Origin: Cornus controversa | Lineage: Eukaryota; Streptophyta; Magnoliopsida; Cornales; Cornaceae | Direction: 5' to 3' | Length of the DNA: 64,000 nt | NCBI GenBank assembly: GCA_026545225.1 | Contig: CM048845.1 | Coordinates: 57,016,033-57,080,032, forward strand | In this document: positions 49,898 through 62,497 of the stretch, one piece after another | How positions within the stretch are numbered: the first letter of the stretch is position 1 | Layout: the number at the start of each line of letters is the position of its first letter | Notes under the pieces: model-generated | Seen by the model: only the letters and a program-made list of their open reading frames with translations | Databases searched by the model: none | Told to the model about the DNA's origin: nothing | Made by a program: the position numbers and the translations under genes

Positions 49898-51918
49898 TGA
49901 ATGGTGTTCAGAACTCCATATTCTGAAAGAAGTAAATGGCCAATTTACGGTATTTTGAAAAATTGTCACTCACTAGAAAATGAATAGAAACTTGTAAAAA
50001 TTTACAAAGAAATTAAAACCTACAAAAAGGGTTAAATGACTCACGTAAAGTTGTCTTATTCGATGAGTTCAATGAATCTGTTATTTTAGAATCAAAATAA
50101 AATTCAAGCAGAGCTTGCCAGTAGAAGCTGCTCTTTTAAAAAAATGGAATTGGTTAAGAAACATATGATTAATTTGCGACCTTGGTTGAAAATTGCGAGC
50201 TCATATGGTTATGTAGATAACAAACATCATTCAAATGGGATAAACAAGATAAGAATAAAATAAAATTAAAAATAGCATACAATAGTGCTAATTAATTACA
50301 GTAGTTAACACCACGTGGTATTGACGATAGAGAAAAAAAAAGAAGATGGCATGTGACATAGTGATTTTCAGCAATAGCAATAATTGAAGACAAAGTTGCT
50401 TAAAAGGTTAACCTTTACTAGAAAAAAATAAAGAAATTTTGCTCGCTGCCAGAGGGTTTGCTAAAAAAGTTTTGGCTCTTCGCCAAGGTGTTGTTTAAAA
50501 AAAAACTCTTGGCTTACTGGTAAGGAGTTCCTCAATATGTTTGGCTTGATGATAATGTATCCTTAGAAATAAATAAATTGAAGAAAGAAATGTGACTTCA
50601 AGGATAGACAAGAGGGTGCATATGTATTATGATACCGTTCTCAAGTTAGATTATAAAAAAATGATGGTGACAGAGGGTGGATGGTCACTTGCAATTCTGG
50701 AACTTTGCAACTCGAATAATGTGTTTGAAGGCATGAATTCATGTTAGTTTGAAGAGAAAATTAGTTGTACTATGTAGTAGTGTATACATATACAAGAATT
50801 CATGTTATGTGGTAAAGGTATGAAAGAGAAAATTAATTAGTGAATGTTTTAGGTTACTTGACAGTGCATATATATGTAAATGTTCATGTTATATATATAT
50901 ACATGACATATGTTAGAACAAGATAAGAAACAATAAAAATAACCTGTCTTTACGGTACAACTTTTGGCCAAAAAAAGGAAGAAAAAAAATCAAGAAAAGA
51001 AAATATGTCTTGGCCATCAAAGGTAATCAAGACTTCATATGTGGAGGAAACTTGTTCAAAAGAACCAATTGGATGCTCATATTTTCCAACTCTTTTTTAG
51101 ATAGTTGTAAGATATATATGTATTTGGCAATACATGGCCAGCCACGTGCCGTAATCAAAGGACATATATTATTTGATGCAAGGGTTAATTGAACAGTTCT
51201 ATATAATGGAGACTAACTCCTATTCAGCTCTTGAAGATGAAGGTCAAGCTTTGCAAAATTTATGCCGGCAAAACAATGAAACGCTATGAAGTAATGATGG
51301 GCATGGTTTATGTGTAAGTTATTGAAATTGTACCTTACATGGACAATTCTTGATCATTATATATAAGGGTTGATGTTTGGGAGGCATGTGATAGAACAAT
51401 AAAGACAAACAGTGAAGAAAAAAAAAGGAAGGATTTGAGATGTGTTAAAGCAATAATAAAAACAAGGGGGAAAGAAAGTGAAGAACCTATTTTTTTTACA
51501 TTATAGATTTCGGTAAGAGAGAAGAAAAGTGGGTACTACAGCTGCTGGCTCTTCTTTCTTTTAACGATTTGGTGTTTACTTCGTTTCAAAGGGAACAATT
51601 AAGACGTAAATTAATATCAAAATCCTGATGCGTGGGTTATATAACAAATATATAGCCAATGGTGGATTAATCCTACTTGCAATCGAATTTTCAAGGCAGG
51701 GAAAAAAAATCCTATTTGCAATAAGATTTTCAAGACTCTAGTTCAGCTTGGACAAGGAAAAAAAATCATATTTGCAATAGGATTTTTAAGACTTTGATTT
51801 AACTTAGACATGGAAAACAAATCCTATTTGCAATAGGATTTTCAAGACTCTAATTCAACTTGGACAAGGAAGGCATCTTCCTTGACCTTGGATTTTAAAA
51901 AAAATTAAAATTAAAATA
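49898..51918. repeat. Tat 3' non-coding region with a 56-bp tandem repeat near its right end
   Basis: No gene was recognised from 49900 to 51660. Units of 56 bp starting ATC(C/A)TATTTGCAATA lie at 51709, 51765 and 51821, with a partial unit from about 51668, and share GGATTTTCAAGACTCTA. They end shortly before the chromovirus inserted at 51924. Confidence 0.7.
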
Positions 51919-51923
51919 CTTCA

Positions 51924-54038
51924 TGTAGAGACTGGGTCCAATTTTGACCGGTTTCCTTTTTATTCATCATTTTTGCCATAATTATATTTTAAATGATGTT
52001 TAGTATGTTCTAAATGTGATAAACATGTTTGAAAAGTTGTTTAGAGGTTTTTGGAAAGTTTTGGGAACATTTGGTTAAATTTGAGAATTTTGGGTCAACG
52101 GGGCTCGAGACATGGGTCGGGTGGACTCGAACATCCAAATTTTTTTTGAAAAAATATTATTTTTGGTTTTATACCAAATGAAATGAAATATTTTATTCCT
52201 TCTCTCTTTATTTCGGAAGTGTTAGACTAGGATTTGGAGAAGGCGAAGGCAAAAAGATTGCTCTACTCGGCAAGGGTTACGTATTGAACAAAATAAAGTT
52301 CAATTTTGGTGAAGTGAAAGGGTTGAAATTTTGGAACCTTGTTAGAAAAGTTTGAGATTTGAGATAGGGGTGTAAATCTCCTCTTTATTTTGATTCTATA
52401 GGTTACATACTTGTGACATGAAACTCTTACATGAAATTTTATGTGAAATGTGATATTTCTTGCATATATAAATTATCTAGGATGCTCTAGATAGAATTTA
52501 TTTGTTGTACATGTGTTAGTTGAGGTTTATGAATGCCTGGTGTTGATTTGGAAGTGGTTTGTGAAATTTGATTTCCATATGTTGAGGGAAATGCATCATT
52601 TGTGATTTTTATGAGTTGAGGTGAATTTGCATTATAATACGCTTGAGTTGACATTGATATGTATTAACTTGATAAATGTTATGTATTGGATGAAATTTGT
52701 GACAATCATGGTTTATGTGCATATATGTGATAAATGTGCACTTTTGTGAGAATTTGTGATTTTTGAGCCATGTATGAGAATTAAGAAGGGCCCGAAACCC
52801 TAGGGTACAAGGCCCAAAATTTGGCCAAGCGGATGTCACTTTTGTCAGGTTAGCAACTTGTAGAGCTTAAGCAGAGTATGTGATTTTGAAAATATGCTTA
52901 CTATATATTGTGATAAGTATAAGTTCCCAATTGAAGTGATTTTAGGGTATATGTGGTGTGAGTTTATTTATGATTGTGATTTTCTTATAAACTGCTTCTT
53001 GTGTTGGAAGTGTGAGACATCATACATGATTTAAAAAATGTGTATGTTTTGAGCATGAAAGCATTGAGGTATGTCATGTAGTCATATAGAGGTTTCATTG
53101 TGTATTCATGCATGGCTTCTTGAATCAAGGTTGAGTCGGGTGGATCATTCCTACTTGGCGTAGTTGTATGCTCACCCCCTTCTCCCAAATTTTTTTCAGA
53201 TAAAGCACCGGTGGAGGGCGAGGCTTAGATTGGCTCGAGAGGATTTTGGAGTTTCTTTTGGATATGTATATAGATTCCATGTCGGTTTGTGGCATGTTGA
53301 CTATGTTAGAGATGTTGTCTTTACATTTGAATTATGTTGATGTATTCAAGTTTCCTATGTAATCACCACGTATGACATGTGTAAGACCTTTGAGATATGA
53401 ATGGATGATGTATAGTTTTGAAATTCCAAATGTATGTGTTTATGGACTTGATCCAATTGGAGGTATCAATTTTGTGTTTGGATGATGTGAAGTATGTTTT
53501 AGATCGTTATAGTGTTTCACATCTTATAGAGAATGTATGTATGTTGGAGAATGAGATTTTAGCATGAAATTTGATTATGTATGGAATAGCAGGAATTCTG
53601 TCAAAGGCATTTTGATTGATCAAAATTCCATTTTTGATTAATGGAAAGCCTTCGATTAAGCGAGGTTTGATCAAAATATTTCATTGGATATGACCTCAAT
53701 TCCAGTAGGATCTCGATACTACTTCGATGGACCACCAATTAATCGAAACTTCGATTAATCAAAGGACCAAGTTCGATTGTGCGAAGTATTCTTTTCGATT
53801 GATCGAAGGGTATATTTTGGTCAATCGAAACTAGTGGTCTGTAGCTAGACTTATGTATGTGTGGCCACGTGTGGGGTCATAGTGAGTGATTGATGTTGGG
53901 TTATACGTAGGTAAACGTATATGTGTAATTAAGCTTTCGCATTGATTTAAACATTGATTTAAAGGTTAAGGTAGTTCATTAGGACTTAATGGACGGACTT
54001 ACCCTCTGTTCCCAGGAGTCAGAAATCGGGGCGTGATA
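51924..54038 (+). mobile_element. 5' LTR of the Tekay/Del-like chromovirus
   Basis: It begins TGTAGAGACTGGGTCC and ends GGGGCGTGATA. It matches 58902-61159 along most of its length (for example GGATTTGGAGAAGGC, GCTCTACTCGGCAAGGGTTA, AGATAAAGCAC). The palindromic-motif array lies at about 53600-53845. It is somewhat shorter than its partner. Confidence 0.88.
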
Positions 54039-54299
54039 ACTTGACATCAGAGCTACTGGGTTTGAATACCTTTAGACAATGGGTGGGGTTGAACCACACA
54101 TAGAAGTGAGAACTTGAGGTTGTAAGTGTAAATTTATGGATAGTACATATTACATGGAATGTGCTTATGTGCTTGCTTGTTTAGTATAACATGCTAATTA
54201 TGAAGTAACTTGACATATGTTGTGTAAGCATGAAGAGAATTGGTTGATTATATTCATGGTTTGGATTTTAAGTATCTTCTTGTCATTTGTATAGAAAGA

Positions 54300-55260
54300 T
54301 GCCACCATGAAGAGCTCGTGGAGGAGTAGCAGCGGCATCTCCCATTGATGGAGAGCACTTCATGCGTGACATGGTTACGACCATGCAATAAATTACTAGG
54401 AAAACGCAAGAGAAGACACGGGCTCCACTAACAGCAGCTACTAGTCAGATGATGTCGGCATTAGGACATGTCAATAAGCATAGTCCACCATCATATGCAG
54501 AAAGGTCAGACCCTATACTAGCAAAAAATTGGTTAGATGCTCCTTACAGCACTAGAGGTAGATGAGGACTTAAAGGTGAAGGTGGCCGCCCATCATCTTA
54601 CGAGTGAGGCCAACCATTGGTGGAAGTTTACTGGGAACTACCATGACATCAAGACAATGGATTGGGACATATTTTAAGTGTTTTTCTTTGAGAAATACTT
54701 TTCAGTAATGATAAAGGATAGCTTGAGGCAGGAATTCTATGAGTTGCATCAAGGCACCATGATGATAATGGAATACAATACCAAATTTACTTCATTGGCT
54801 CGTTTTGCGCAAGAAGTGATCCTTACGGAGGAACTAAAGGTGAAGAAGTTCATGAGAGGTCTTCGAACATTTATAAGGGATATAATTGTAGTTTTGGGTT
54901 TGACAAGCTACGCTATGGTGGTAGAGAGAGCATTGGTAGTTGAGGAGCTCAGTAATGATAATCAAGGGGTAAGAGATGCAAATAATCAAATGAGGAGCAT
55001 AGGGTCCCTTCCAGACAATCATGCTAAGAAGCAAATGGATGGTGGGTCATTCTCATAAGGGCAGTAACAAGCCCAATCGACACCATCTGCAACTGTACCC
55101 ACTGGATTTTCACGATCTAGAGTGGTGTATTTTAACTATCAAAAGCTCAGACACTATAGATCCGAATGTACATAGGGATAGACTACTTCTATGGCAAAAA
55201 GTAAGTGCTACTATTGTCAGCAAATGGAGCACATTAGTTGGAATTGTCCTCTAAAGAAAG
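54300..55260 (+). mobile_element. gag region of the Tekay/Del-like chromovirus
   Basis: The capsid-like core holds FFEKYFSVMIKDSLRQEF and FTSLARFAQEV (54680-54830), with MRGLRTFIRDI further on. A zinc-knuckle motif of the CX2CX4HX4C kind (CYYCQQMEHISWNC) lies at about 55206-55250. These match the gag of chromoviruses. Fossil, broken. Confidence 0.85.
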
Positions 55261-55479
55261 GTACACAGAGTGGAGTTGGTTCACAGTAGTGTCCTTTACT
55301 ACTCCACAGTCAGTTTTAGGGCATTGCCACCACCATAGACAGTGTCGTTTGTTCAGAATTTACGAGCACCAGCTAGAGGAGTCACATATAGTGCTCCTAG
55401 TCAGCAATATGGACATTAGGGTATTAGGCAGTAGGGCCAGAGAGCACAGGATTGTGCATTCACTCTTGTTCTAGGAGAG

Positions 55480-57340
55480 ACCTCAACAGGACCATTAGTG
55501 GTTCGAGGTATAATCCTAGTTTTTAGCTCTTGGGCTAGGGTTTTAGTGGACTCGAGTGCATCTCATTCATTCATTTCTATTGCATTTGCTTGTGCTTTGG
55601 GGTTAGAGGTGTCATCTTTGGACATAACTTTATCTATTGATACACCAGTTAGAGGTAGAGTGACTTTGGGTAGTGTATGTTAGTCTTGTGAGATCGAGAT
55701 TTCGAGACACCAGTTGGTATTTGACTTTATTCTCCTCGACATGTCTAGCTTTGATGTGATATTGGGTATGAATTGATTATCTACCTTTAAAGCTAACATC
55801 GATTGTTATCGTGGGAGAGTAACCTTATGCACACCGGAGGGTGATGGTATTTGTTTTGTGGGGAAAAAAGACAGCTTCTACTTATCTTCTTCGTATAGTC
55901 CTAATGATCGGAAATGACTTAGATATTTCTTAGCAAGCTTGTTAGTAGATGGAAAGGATGTTACACAATGAGAGTTTTCTCGTGTAGTACATGAGTTTTT
56001 GGATGTGTTTCCGGAGGACTTGACAGAGTTGCCTCCGAAACGTGAAGTGGAGTTTCTAATAAAACTTGCTCTAGGTATCGTGCCCATTTCCATGGCATCG
56101 TACCAAATGGCACCAACTAAATTAAAAGAGCTAAATGACCAATTACAAAAGTTACTAGACATAAGATTTGTAGGTCCTAGTACTTCGCTTTGGGGAGCTC
56201 CAGTTCTTTTTGCCAAGAAGAAAGAGAGGTCTTTGCGACTTTGCATTGACTATTGAAAGTTGAATCGGGCAATGATCAAGAAGAAGTATCCTTTACTAAG
56301 GATAAATGATTTGTTCGATCAACTTAAAGGCTCAAAGTGTTTCTCAAAGATAAACTTGAGATCGAGATATTACCAGTTGGGGGTTAGAGAGGTAGACATT
56401 CATAAAACTGCTTTTCACACACGATATAGACACTACGAGTTCTTGGTTATGCCTTTTGGTTTGGCGAATGCACTGACAACGTTCATGGATTTAATAAATA
56501 GTGTATTCAATATTTATTTGGATAAGTTTATGGTAATGTTCGTTGATGACATCCTAGTGTACTCATCTTCAAAAAAGGATCACAAGGGTCACTTGAGGAT
56601 TGTATTGCAATTCCTAAAAGAGAACCAATTGTATGCCAAATACGAGAAGTGCAAATTTTGGCTAATATAGGTGAAATTTCTTGTGCATGTTGTGTCAGAA
56701 GGAGGGATTTCTGTAGATCCATTAAAAATTGAGGCGGTAATGAGTTGGGAAAGACCAAAGAGTATATTTGAAATATAAAGTTTCTTGAGATTAGCTGGGT
56801 ATTATCGAAGGTTCGTGAAAGACTTTTTGAGGTTAGCAGCACCAATGACCAAGCTTACCCAAAAAGAAGTTAAATTTGTGTGGAATGATGCTTACGAGCA
56901 TGCATTCATGGAATTAAAGAGTCGTTTGACTTCGGCTCCAATTTCGATCATTTTGGAATGCGGGTTGGGGTACACAATCTATTGTGATGCTTCATGACTC
57001 AGTTTGGGATACGTGTTGTTGCAAATCGAAAGAGTAGTGGCGTATGATTCACGACAATTGAAAACACATAAACAGAATTACCCGACACACGACTTGGAAT
57101 TGGCGGTGGTGATTTTTACACTCAAAGTATGGAGGTAATATTTATATAGTGAGAATTTTGAAGTGTTCTCGATCACAAGAGTCTCAAATACATTTTCTCA
57201 CAAAAGGATTTGAATATGAGACAACGAATGTGGATGGAGTATATGGAAGACTATGATTTTGACTTGTAATATCATCTCGGGAAGTCTAATGTGGTAGAAG
57301 ATGCCTTAAACAAGAATTCACGTGATAGCTTAGCAAGTAT
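55480..57340 (+). mobile_element. Protease, reverse transcriptase and RNase H region of the chromovirus
   Basis: An aspartic-protease-like part lies at about 55530-55870 (VLVDSSASHSFIS, then FDVILGMN). Reverse transcriptase lies at about 55990-56670 ([49 protein letters not shown]). RNase H lies at about 56925-57330 (YTIYCDAS, then [11 protein letters not shown]). The order is that of Ty3/gypsy elements. Fossil, broken. Confidence 0.87.
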
Positions 57341-57589
57341 AGCTATACGTAAGTAGAAGATGATGGAAGACATCTCAGAAATGAGATTATATTTTAGTGA
57401 CGATGATGGGCTGACGACTCTTTTTACCCTTATCACTCAACCAACTCTAGTGAGTAGAGTGATTGAGGAATAGAGGCAGGATGGTGAGATTGAGGCTATT
57501 CACACTCGTGTTATGGGTGGCAAGGTGGTAGAAGGGTGGATGATTCATTCAGATGAGAGCTTAAAATTCAAGGGAAATATGTTTGTTCC

Positions 57590-58860
57590 CTAACTTGTAG
57601 AGATGATGTCCTAAAAGAGTTTCATAGTTCAAGACTTGCAGTACATCTGGGTGGTACCAAGATGTATCATAATTTACGCGACAATAAGGTAGAAAGGTAT
57701 GAAGAAGGATGTGGCTCAATTTGTAGCAGTTCCTCACTTATCAACAAGTGAAGGCTAAACATCAAAGGCCAGCAGGGTTATTACAACCATTACCTATGGC
57801 AATGTGAAAGTGGGAGCATGTCACTATAGACTTTGTGACGGGGCTTTCAAGGTTGAGGAAGAGTCACAATGCAGTTTGGGTTGCTATCGATAGACTAACC
57901 AAAGTTACTCATTTTCTTCCTATCTGAGTGATCGATGATGTGGATACTTTCATTAGATTGTACATTGAGCAGATCCTTAGGCTTTATGGAGTGCCAGTTT
58001 CTATTGTGTCAGATAGAGACCCATGATTTATATCACAATTTTGGCAGAGTTTTAAAATAGTGCTTGATATAGACCTTCACTTTAGTACGAATTTTCATAG
58101 TCAATCAGAAATGCTATACAGATTCTGAAGGATATGTTGTGAGCATGTGTGCTTGATCTTCGAGTTAGTTGGGATGATCACCTTCCATTGGTGGAGTTTA
58201 CCTACAACAATAGCTATCAAACTGGTATTGAGATGACTCCATTCAAGGCTTTGTATGGTAGGCCATGTAGGTTACCAGTCTGTTAGATCGAGGTCGAAGA
58301 AACAGTTTTCTTGGGTCCAGATATAGTTCAAGAGACTACAGAGAAGATCAAGATAATAAGGCAACGGTTGCTTATGGCTAAGAGCTATTAAAAAAGTTAT
58401 GCCGATAGGAGGTGGTGACTATTAGCATTTGAGGTGGGAGACCATGTCTTCCTAAAGGTCTCTCCATAAAGAGGTTTGATGAGGTTTGGTTGTAGTGGCA
58501 AGCTAGTACTACGATTTATCGGGCCATTCAAGATTTTGGATCGAGTTGGTTAGGTTGCGTATCGCTTGGCATTGCCACCATAAATGTCAAGTGTGCACAA
58601 TACTTTTCACGTTTATGTGTTGAGAAAGTATGAACCAGATCCTTCACACGTATTAGATTGGATAGATCTTGAGGTGGAAGAGGACGTGTCATATGAGGAG
58701 AGGCCGATTTAGATTCTAGATACTAAAGAACAAATGCTTTGGGGTTAGATCATTCCATTGGTCAAAGTACTTTGGAGACACCATGGAGTTGAAGAAGCTA
58801 CTTGGGAATGAGAGCAAGAGGTGCATTCCAAGTGTCTCAATTTGTTCACCACTTGAGGTA
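57590..58860 (+). mobile_element. Integrase and chromodomain region of the chromovirus
   Basis: Integrase words are found at about 57600-58300 (WEHVTIDFVTGLSRLRKS near 57810, VAIDRLTKVTHF near 57885, LRLYGVPVSIVSDRDP near 57975). At about 58690-58860 comes a chromodomain-like end with ILDTKEQML, IPLVKVLWRHHGVEEATW and LNLFT. The chromodomain places the element among chromoviruses, and its form is that of Tekay/Del. Fossil, broken. Confidence 0.85.
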
Positions 58861-58901
58861 CGTTTTAATTTCAAGTATGAAATTCCTTGAAGGTTGGGAG
58901 G

Positions 58902-61159
58902 TTATAAAGACGGGTCCAATTTTAACCGGTTTCCTTTTTATTAATCTTTTGGTTTAGCATGTTCTAAATGTGGAAACCATGTTTGGGAAGTTGTTTAGAC
59001 GTTCTGGAAAGTTTTGGGATCATTTGGTAAATTTTAAAAATTTTGGGTCAACGGGGCCCAGGACACAGGTCGGGTGGGCCCGGGAATTTGAAATTTTTTT
59101 GAAAAAATTTTATTTTTAGTTTTATACCAAATGAAATGTTAAATGAGTTTAGGAAGTGATTTCAGAGCCATAGTAGCATTCGAAATCGAAAACGTAGGTC
59201 GAAAAGGTACATTAAGTGACCCGAGGGCATTTTCGATTATTTTACGTCTTAGATATTATAAATATCTAGAGGGCTGGGATCCAGCCATTAGACACACAAC
59301 TGAAATATCTCTCTTCATTTTGGAAGTGTTGGGCTAGGATTTGGAGAAGGCCGAAGGCAAAAAGATTGCTCTACTCGGCAAGGGTTACGTATTGAACAGA
59401 ATAAAGTTCAATTTTGCTGAAGTTGAAAGGGCTAAAATTTTGAAACCTTGTTAGAAAATCTTGAGATTTGAGGTAGGGGTGTGAATCTACTCTTTATTTT
59501 GATTCTATAGGTCACGTACTTGTGATATGAAAGTTTTACATGAAATTTTATGTGAAATGTGATATTTCTTACATATATAAATTGTCTAGCATGCTCTAGA
59601 TAAAATTTATATGGTGTCCATGTGTTAGTTGAGGTTTATGAATGCATGGTGTTGATTTGAAAGTGGTTTGTGAAATTTGATTCCATATGTCGAGGGAAAT
59701 GCATGAAAGAGGGTTCTTGAAAATGCATCATTTTTTATTTTCATGAGTTGAGGTGAATTTGCATTGTAATATGCTTGAGTTGACATTGATATGCATTAAC
59801 TTGATAAATGTTATGCATTAGATAAAATTTGTGACAATCATGATTTATGCGCATATATGTGATAAATGTGCACTTTTATAGAAATTTGTGGTTTTTGGGG
59901 CATGTCTGAGAATTAAGAAGGGCCTGGATCCCTAGGGTGCAAGGTCTAAAACTTGGCTATGCGGATGTCACTTCTGTCCGGTTAGCAACCTACAGAGTGT
60001 AAGCATAGTATATGGTTTTGAAAAGACTCTTACTGGATTGTGATAAGCAGAAGTCCCAGTTAAAGTGGTTTCAGGGTATACGTGGAGTGAGTTTATTTGT
60101 GATTATGATTTCCTTATAAATTGCTTTTTATGTTGGAAGTGTGAGACATCATACATAATTTAAAAAATGTGTATGTTTTGGGCATGAAAAGCATTGAGGT
60201 ATGTCATGTAGAGATTTCATTGTGCATTCATGCATGGCTGCTTGAGTCAAGGTTGAGTCGGGTGGATCATTCTTACTAGGCGTAGTTGTATGCTCACCCC
60301 ATTCCCCTAAAACTTTTTCAGATAAAGCACTGATAGAGGACAAGGCGTAGATTGGCTAGAAAGGATTTTGGAGTTTCTTTTGGATATGTATATAGATTCC
60401 ATGTCGGTTTATGGCATATTGACTTTGTTAGAGATGATGTCATTACATTTTAATTATGTTGATATATTTAAGGTTCCTATGTAATCACCACGTACAACAT
60501 GTGTAAGACCTTTGAGTATGAATGGATGATGTATAGTTTCAAAATTCCAAATGTATGTGTTTATAGACTTGATCCAATTGGAAGTATAAATTTTGTGTTT
60601 GGATCACGTGAAGTATGTTTTAGATTATTATAGTGTTTCACATCTCATAGAGAATGTATGTATGTTAGAGAATGGGATTTTAGCATAAAATTTGATTATG
60701 TATGAAATATCAGAAATTCTGTCGAAAGGCATTTCGATTGATCGAAATCCCATTTTCGATTAATCAAAAGCCTTATATTAAGCGAGCTTCTATCGAAATA
60801 TTTCGATGATAGGACCCTAATTCCAGTAGGATCTCGATACTACTTTGATGGACTACCGATTAATCAAAACTTTGATTAATCGAAGGACCAAGCTTGATTG
60901 TGCAAAATGTCCTTTTTGATTGATTGAAGGGTACATTTCGATCAATCAAAACTAGTAGTCTGCAGCTAAACTTATGCATGTGTGGCCACGTGTGGGGTCA
61001 TAGTGAGTGATTGATGTTGGGTTATACATAGATAAACGTATGTATGTAATTAAGCTTCCATGTTGATTTAAGCATTGATTTAAAGGTTGAGGTAGTTCAT
61101 TAGGACTTAATAAATGAACTCACCCTTGGTTCCCGGGAGTCAAAAATCAGGGCATGACA
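58902..61159 (+). mobile_element. 3' LTR of the Tekay/Del-like chromovirus
   Basis: It begins TTATAAAGACGGGTCC, aligned with the 5' LTR start, and ends GGGCATGACA. It carries the palindromic-motif array at about 60720-60955 and the block GGGCCTGGATCCCTAGGGTG (59924 region), which also occurs in the 5' LTR and, in a related form, in the outer solo LTR near 42465. Confidence 0.88.
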
Positions 61160-61224
61160 CTTCAAGTCTTGCTTTAAATACCTAACTAGCTTGATATAGT
61201 GCGAGACTTGAAGTGGGGGCAATT

Positions 61225-62350
61225 TGTAGACATTAAAAAGTTGCATAGTAGATCCAAATTACAATTTGGCCGACTTTGGAATGTAGCCCAATGAGTCAGA
61301 TAATTTAAAACCCAGACCTACCACAAATAAATGAGTCATGGGCTGATCCAGATTATCTAAGAAGTCTAAACCCACTTGAAAATATGTCAAAGAATAATTA
61401 AATATGTGACGTATATTTTTGTAATTGGCAATCTTCAGTGTCAGAACTAATATTTTATTTATAGTCTTGTAATTGATCATGTAATTGAAGTCTCAGAGTG
61501 AGCATAGTGTTCTACACCAATCATGCAAATGATCTTCAAAGGCATGAAGTTTGACACTTCGGTAGAAGCCTATGCATTGAACAAGGATTTGATCGATTGA
61601 ATTTTTCGAATGGTTCTGATTGCATAAGAACATCGTTGATCAAGTATGAGAGTCACATAGTCCAGGTAAAGTGGTTAGAACACATATTTCAAACTAGGTA
61701 ACTCTAACTTTGAAAATTAGGGATTTCAGACTATTTTTTTAGGAAATTCAAGGTTGGACCGGTCTAGCTCAAACCTGGACTAGTTCATGAGGTCTCGGGA
61801 TCCCAACCTGAGTTTTTCACAAGGTTGGGCCGGTCCAAGTCTTCTAGTCTAGCGTTTTTGCCATCCTTAGTCCTATTTTGATCCGGATTTGACTCTAAAA
61901 TTTATTTAAACTTTGTAACTTGTTTCCTATTGATTTTTAACTTATTTTTTTTTATAAAAAAAATAGGATTTTTAACATCTATAAAAACCTCATATGATTT
62001 CGTTTTCGGAGTGTTTTCACGAAACTTTCAATACGCATCAGAAAGATATTTTTAGAGAGAGAAAGTAAAGAGATATTTTTTAACAGATAAATTTTATTTT
62101 CTGTTTATATTTTTAAGAGTACACACATATTCATTGAGTGATTTAGGATGGCTCTCTTTGCTTGATCAATCGTTCGAAGTCTACTTCAGATATCTTATTG
62201 ATCAAGACAACTAAATTGTTTAGTTTCTTCTACAACTATTCGTTAGTGAGGAAGGAGAAAAAGATTGCACTACGAAGGGAACAAAATAGTTGCTGAGTGT
62301 TTGTGTTCTTCTAGTTACCCTTCTGTAAGAATTGTGACGTTAGTTAGAAG
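61225..62350 (+). mobile_element. 3' LTR of the Tat-lineage element (right limit uncertain)
   Basis: It starts TGTAGACATTAAAAAG directly after the polypurine tract GAAGTGGGGGCAATT. A promoter box TCTATAAAAACC lies near 61979. The right end could not be fixed because the 5' partner is outside the window or lost; about 62350 is a guess based on the change in sequence character. Confidence 0.6.
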
Positions 62351-62497
62351 TCTGCAATAATTGGACAAAAGAGTCGCAAAAGTAAGTCTAAGGCGTTTCA
62401 CATCAAAATCTTGTCAAAATGGAGTGGGTGTGAGTCTGGGATAGAGTATGTTGTACTTTATTTCAACGATAGTTGATTTGATTCTCTGGGGCTAAAG

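Larger units (their letters stand above)
51924..61159 (+). mobile_element. Full-length Tekay/Del-like chromovirus (Ty3/gypsy), 9.2 kb
   Basis: It is bounded by the exact 5-bp duplication CTTCA (51919-51923 and 61160-61164). The 5' LTR is 51924-54038 and the 3' LTR 58902-61159. The primer-site region TTGACATCAGAGC follows the 5' LTR and the purine tract AAGGTTGGGAGG precedes the 3' LTR. The parts are in the family order: gag, zinc knuckle, protease, reverse transcriptase, RNase H, integrase and chromodomain. All parts can be found, so the layout is whole, but the coding region is broken in something like a dozen or more places. The LTRs agree at about 90-93% by eye, suggesting insertion a few million years ago. 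Both LTRs carry TCGATTGATCGAA-type motif arrays. Confidence 0.9.
38060..62350 (+). mobile_element. 3' half of a Tat-lineage Ty3/gypsy element, interrupted by three later insertions
   Basis: The recognisable parts in order are: integrase (about 38160-39330), a non-coding stretch with a 98-bp duplication (39431-39610), an antisense ORF region (39800-39970 and 47631-49450), minisatellites (49461-49897 and 51667-51872), the polypurine tract AAGTGGGGGCAATT (61211-61224) and the start of a 3' LTR (61225). Interrupting it are the outer solo LTR (39971-47625) with its own nested solo LTR, and a full-length chromovirus (51924-61159). Their target duplications fall in Tat sequence. The gag, protease and reverse transcriptase parts and the 5' LTR are not in this window. 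It is broken in many places. By nesting it is the oldest element of this block. Confidence 0.8.
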
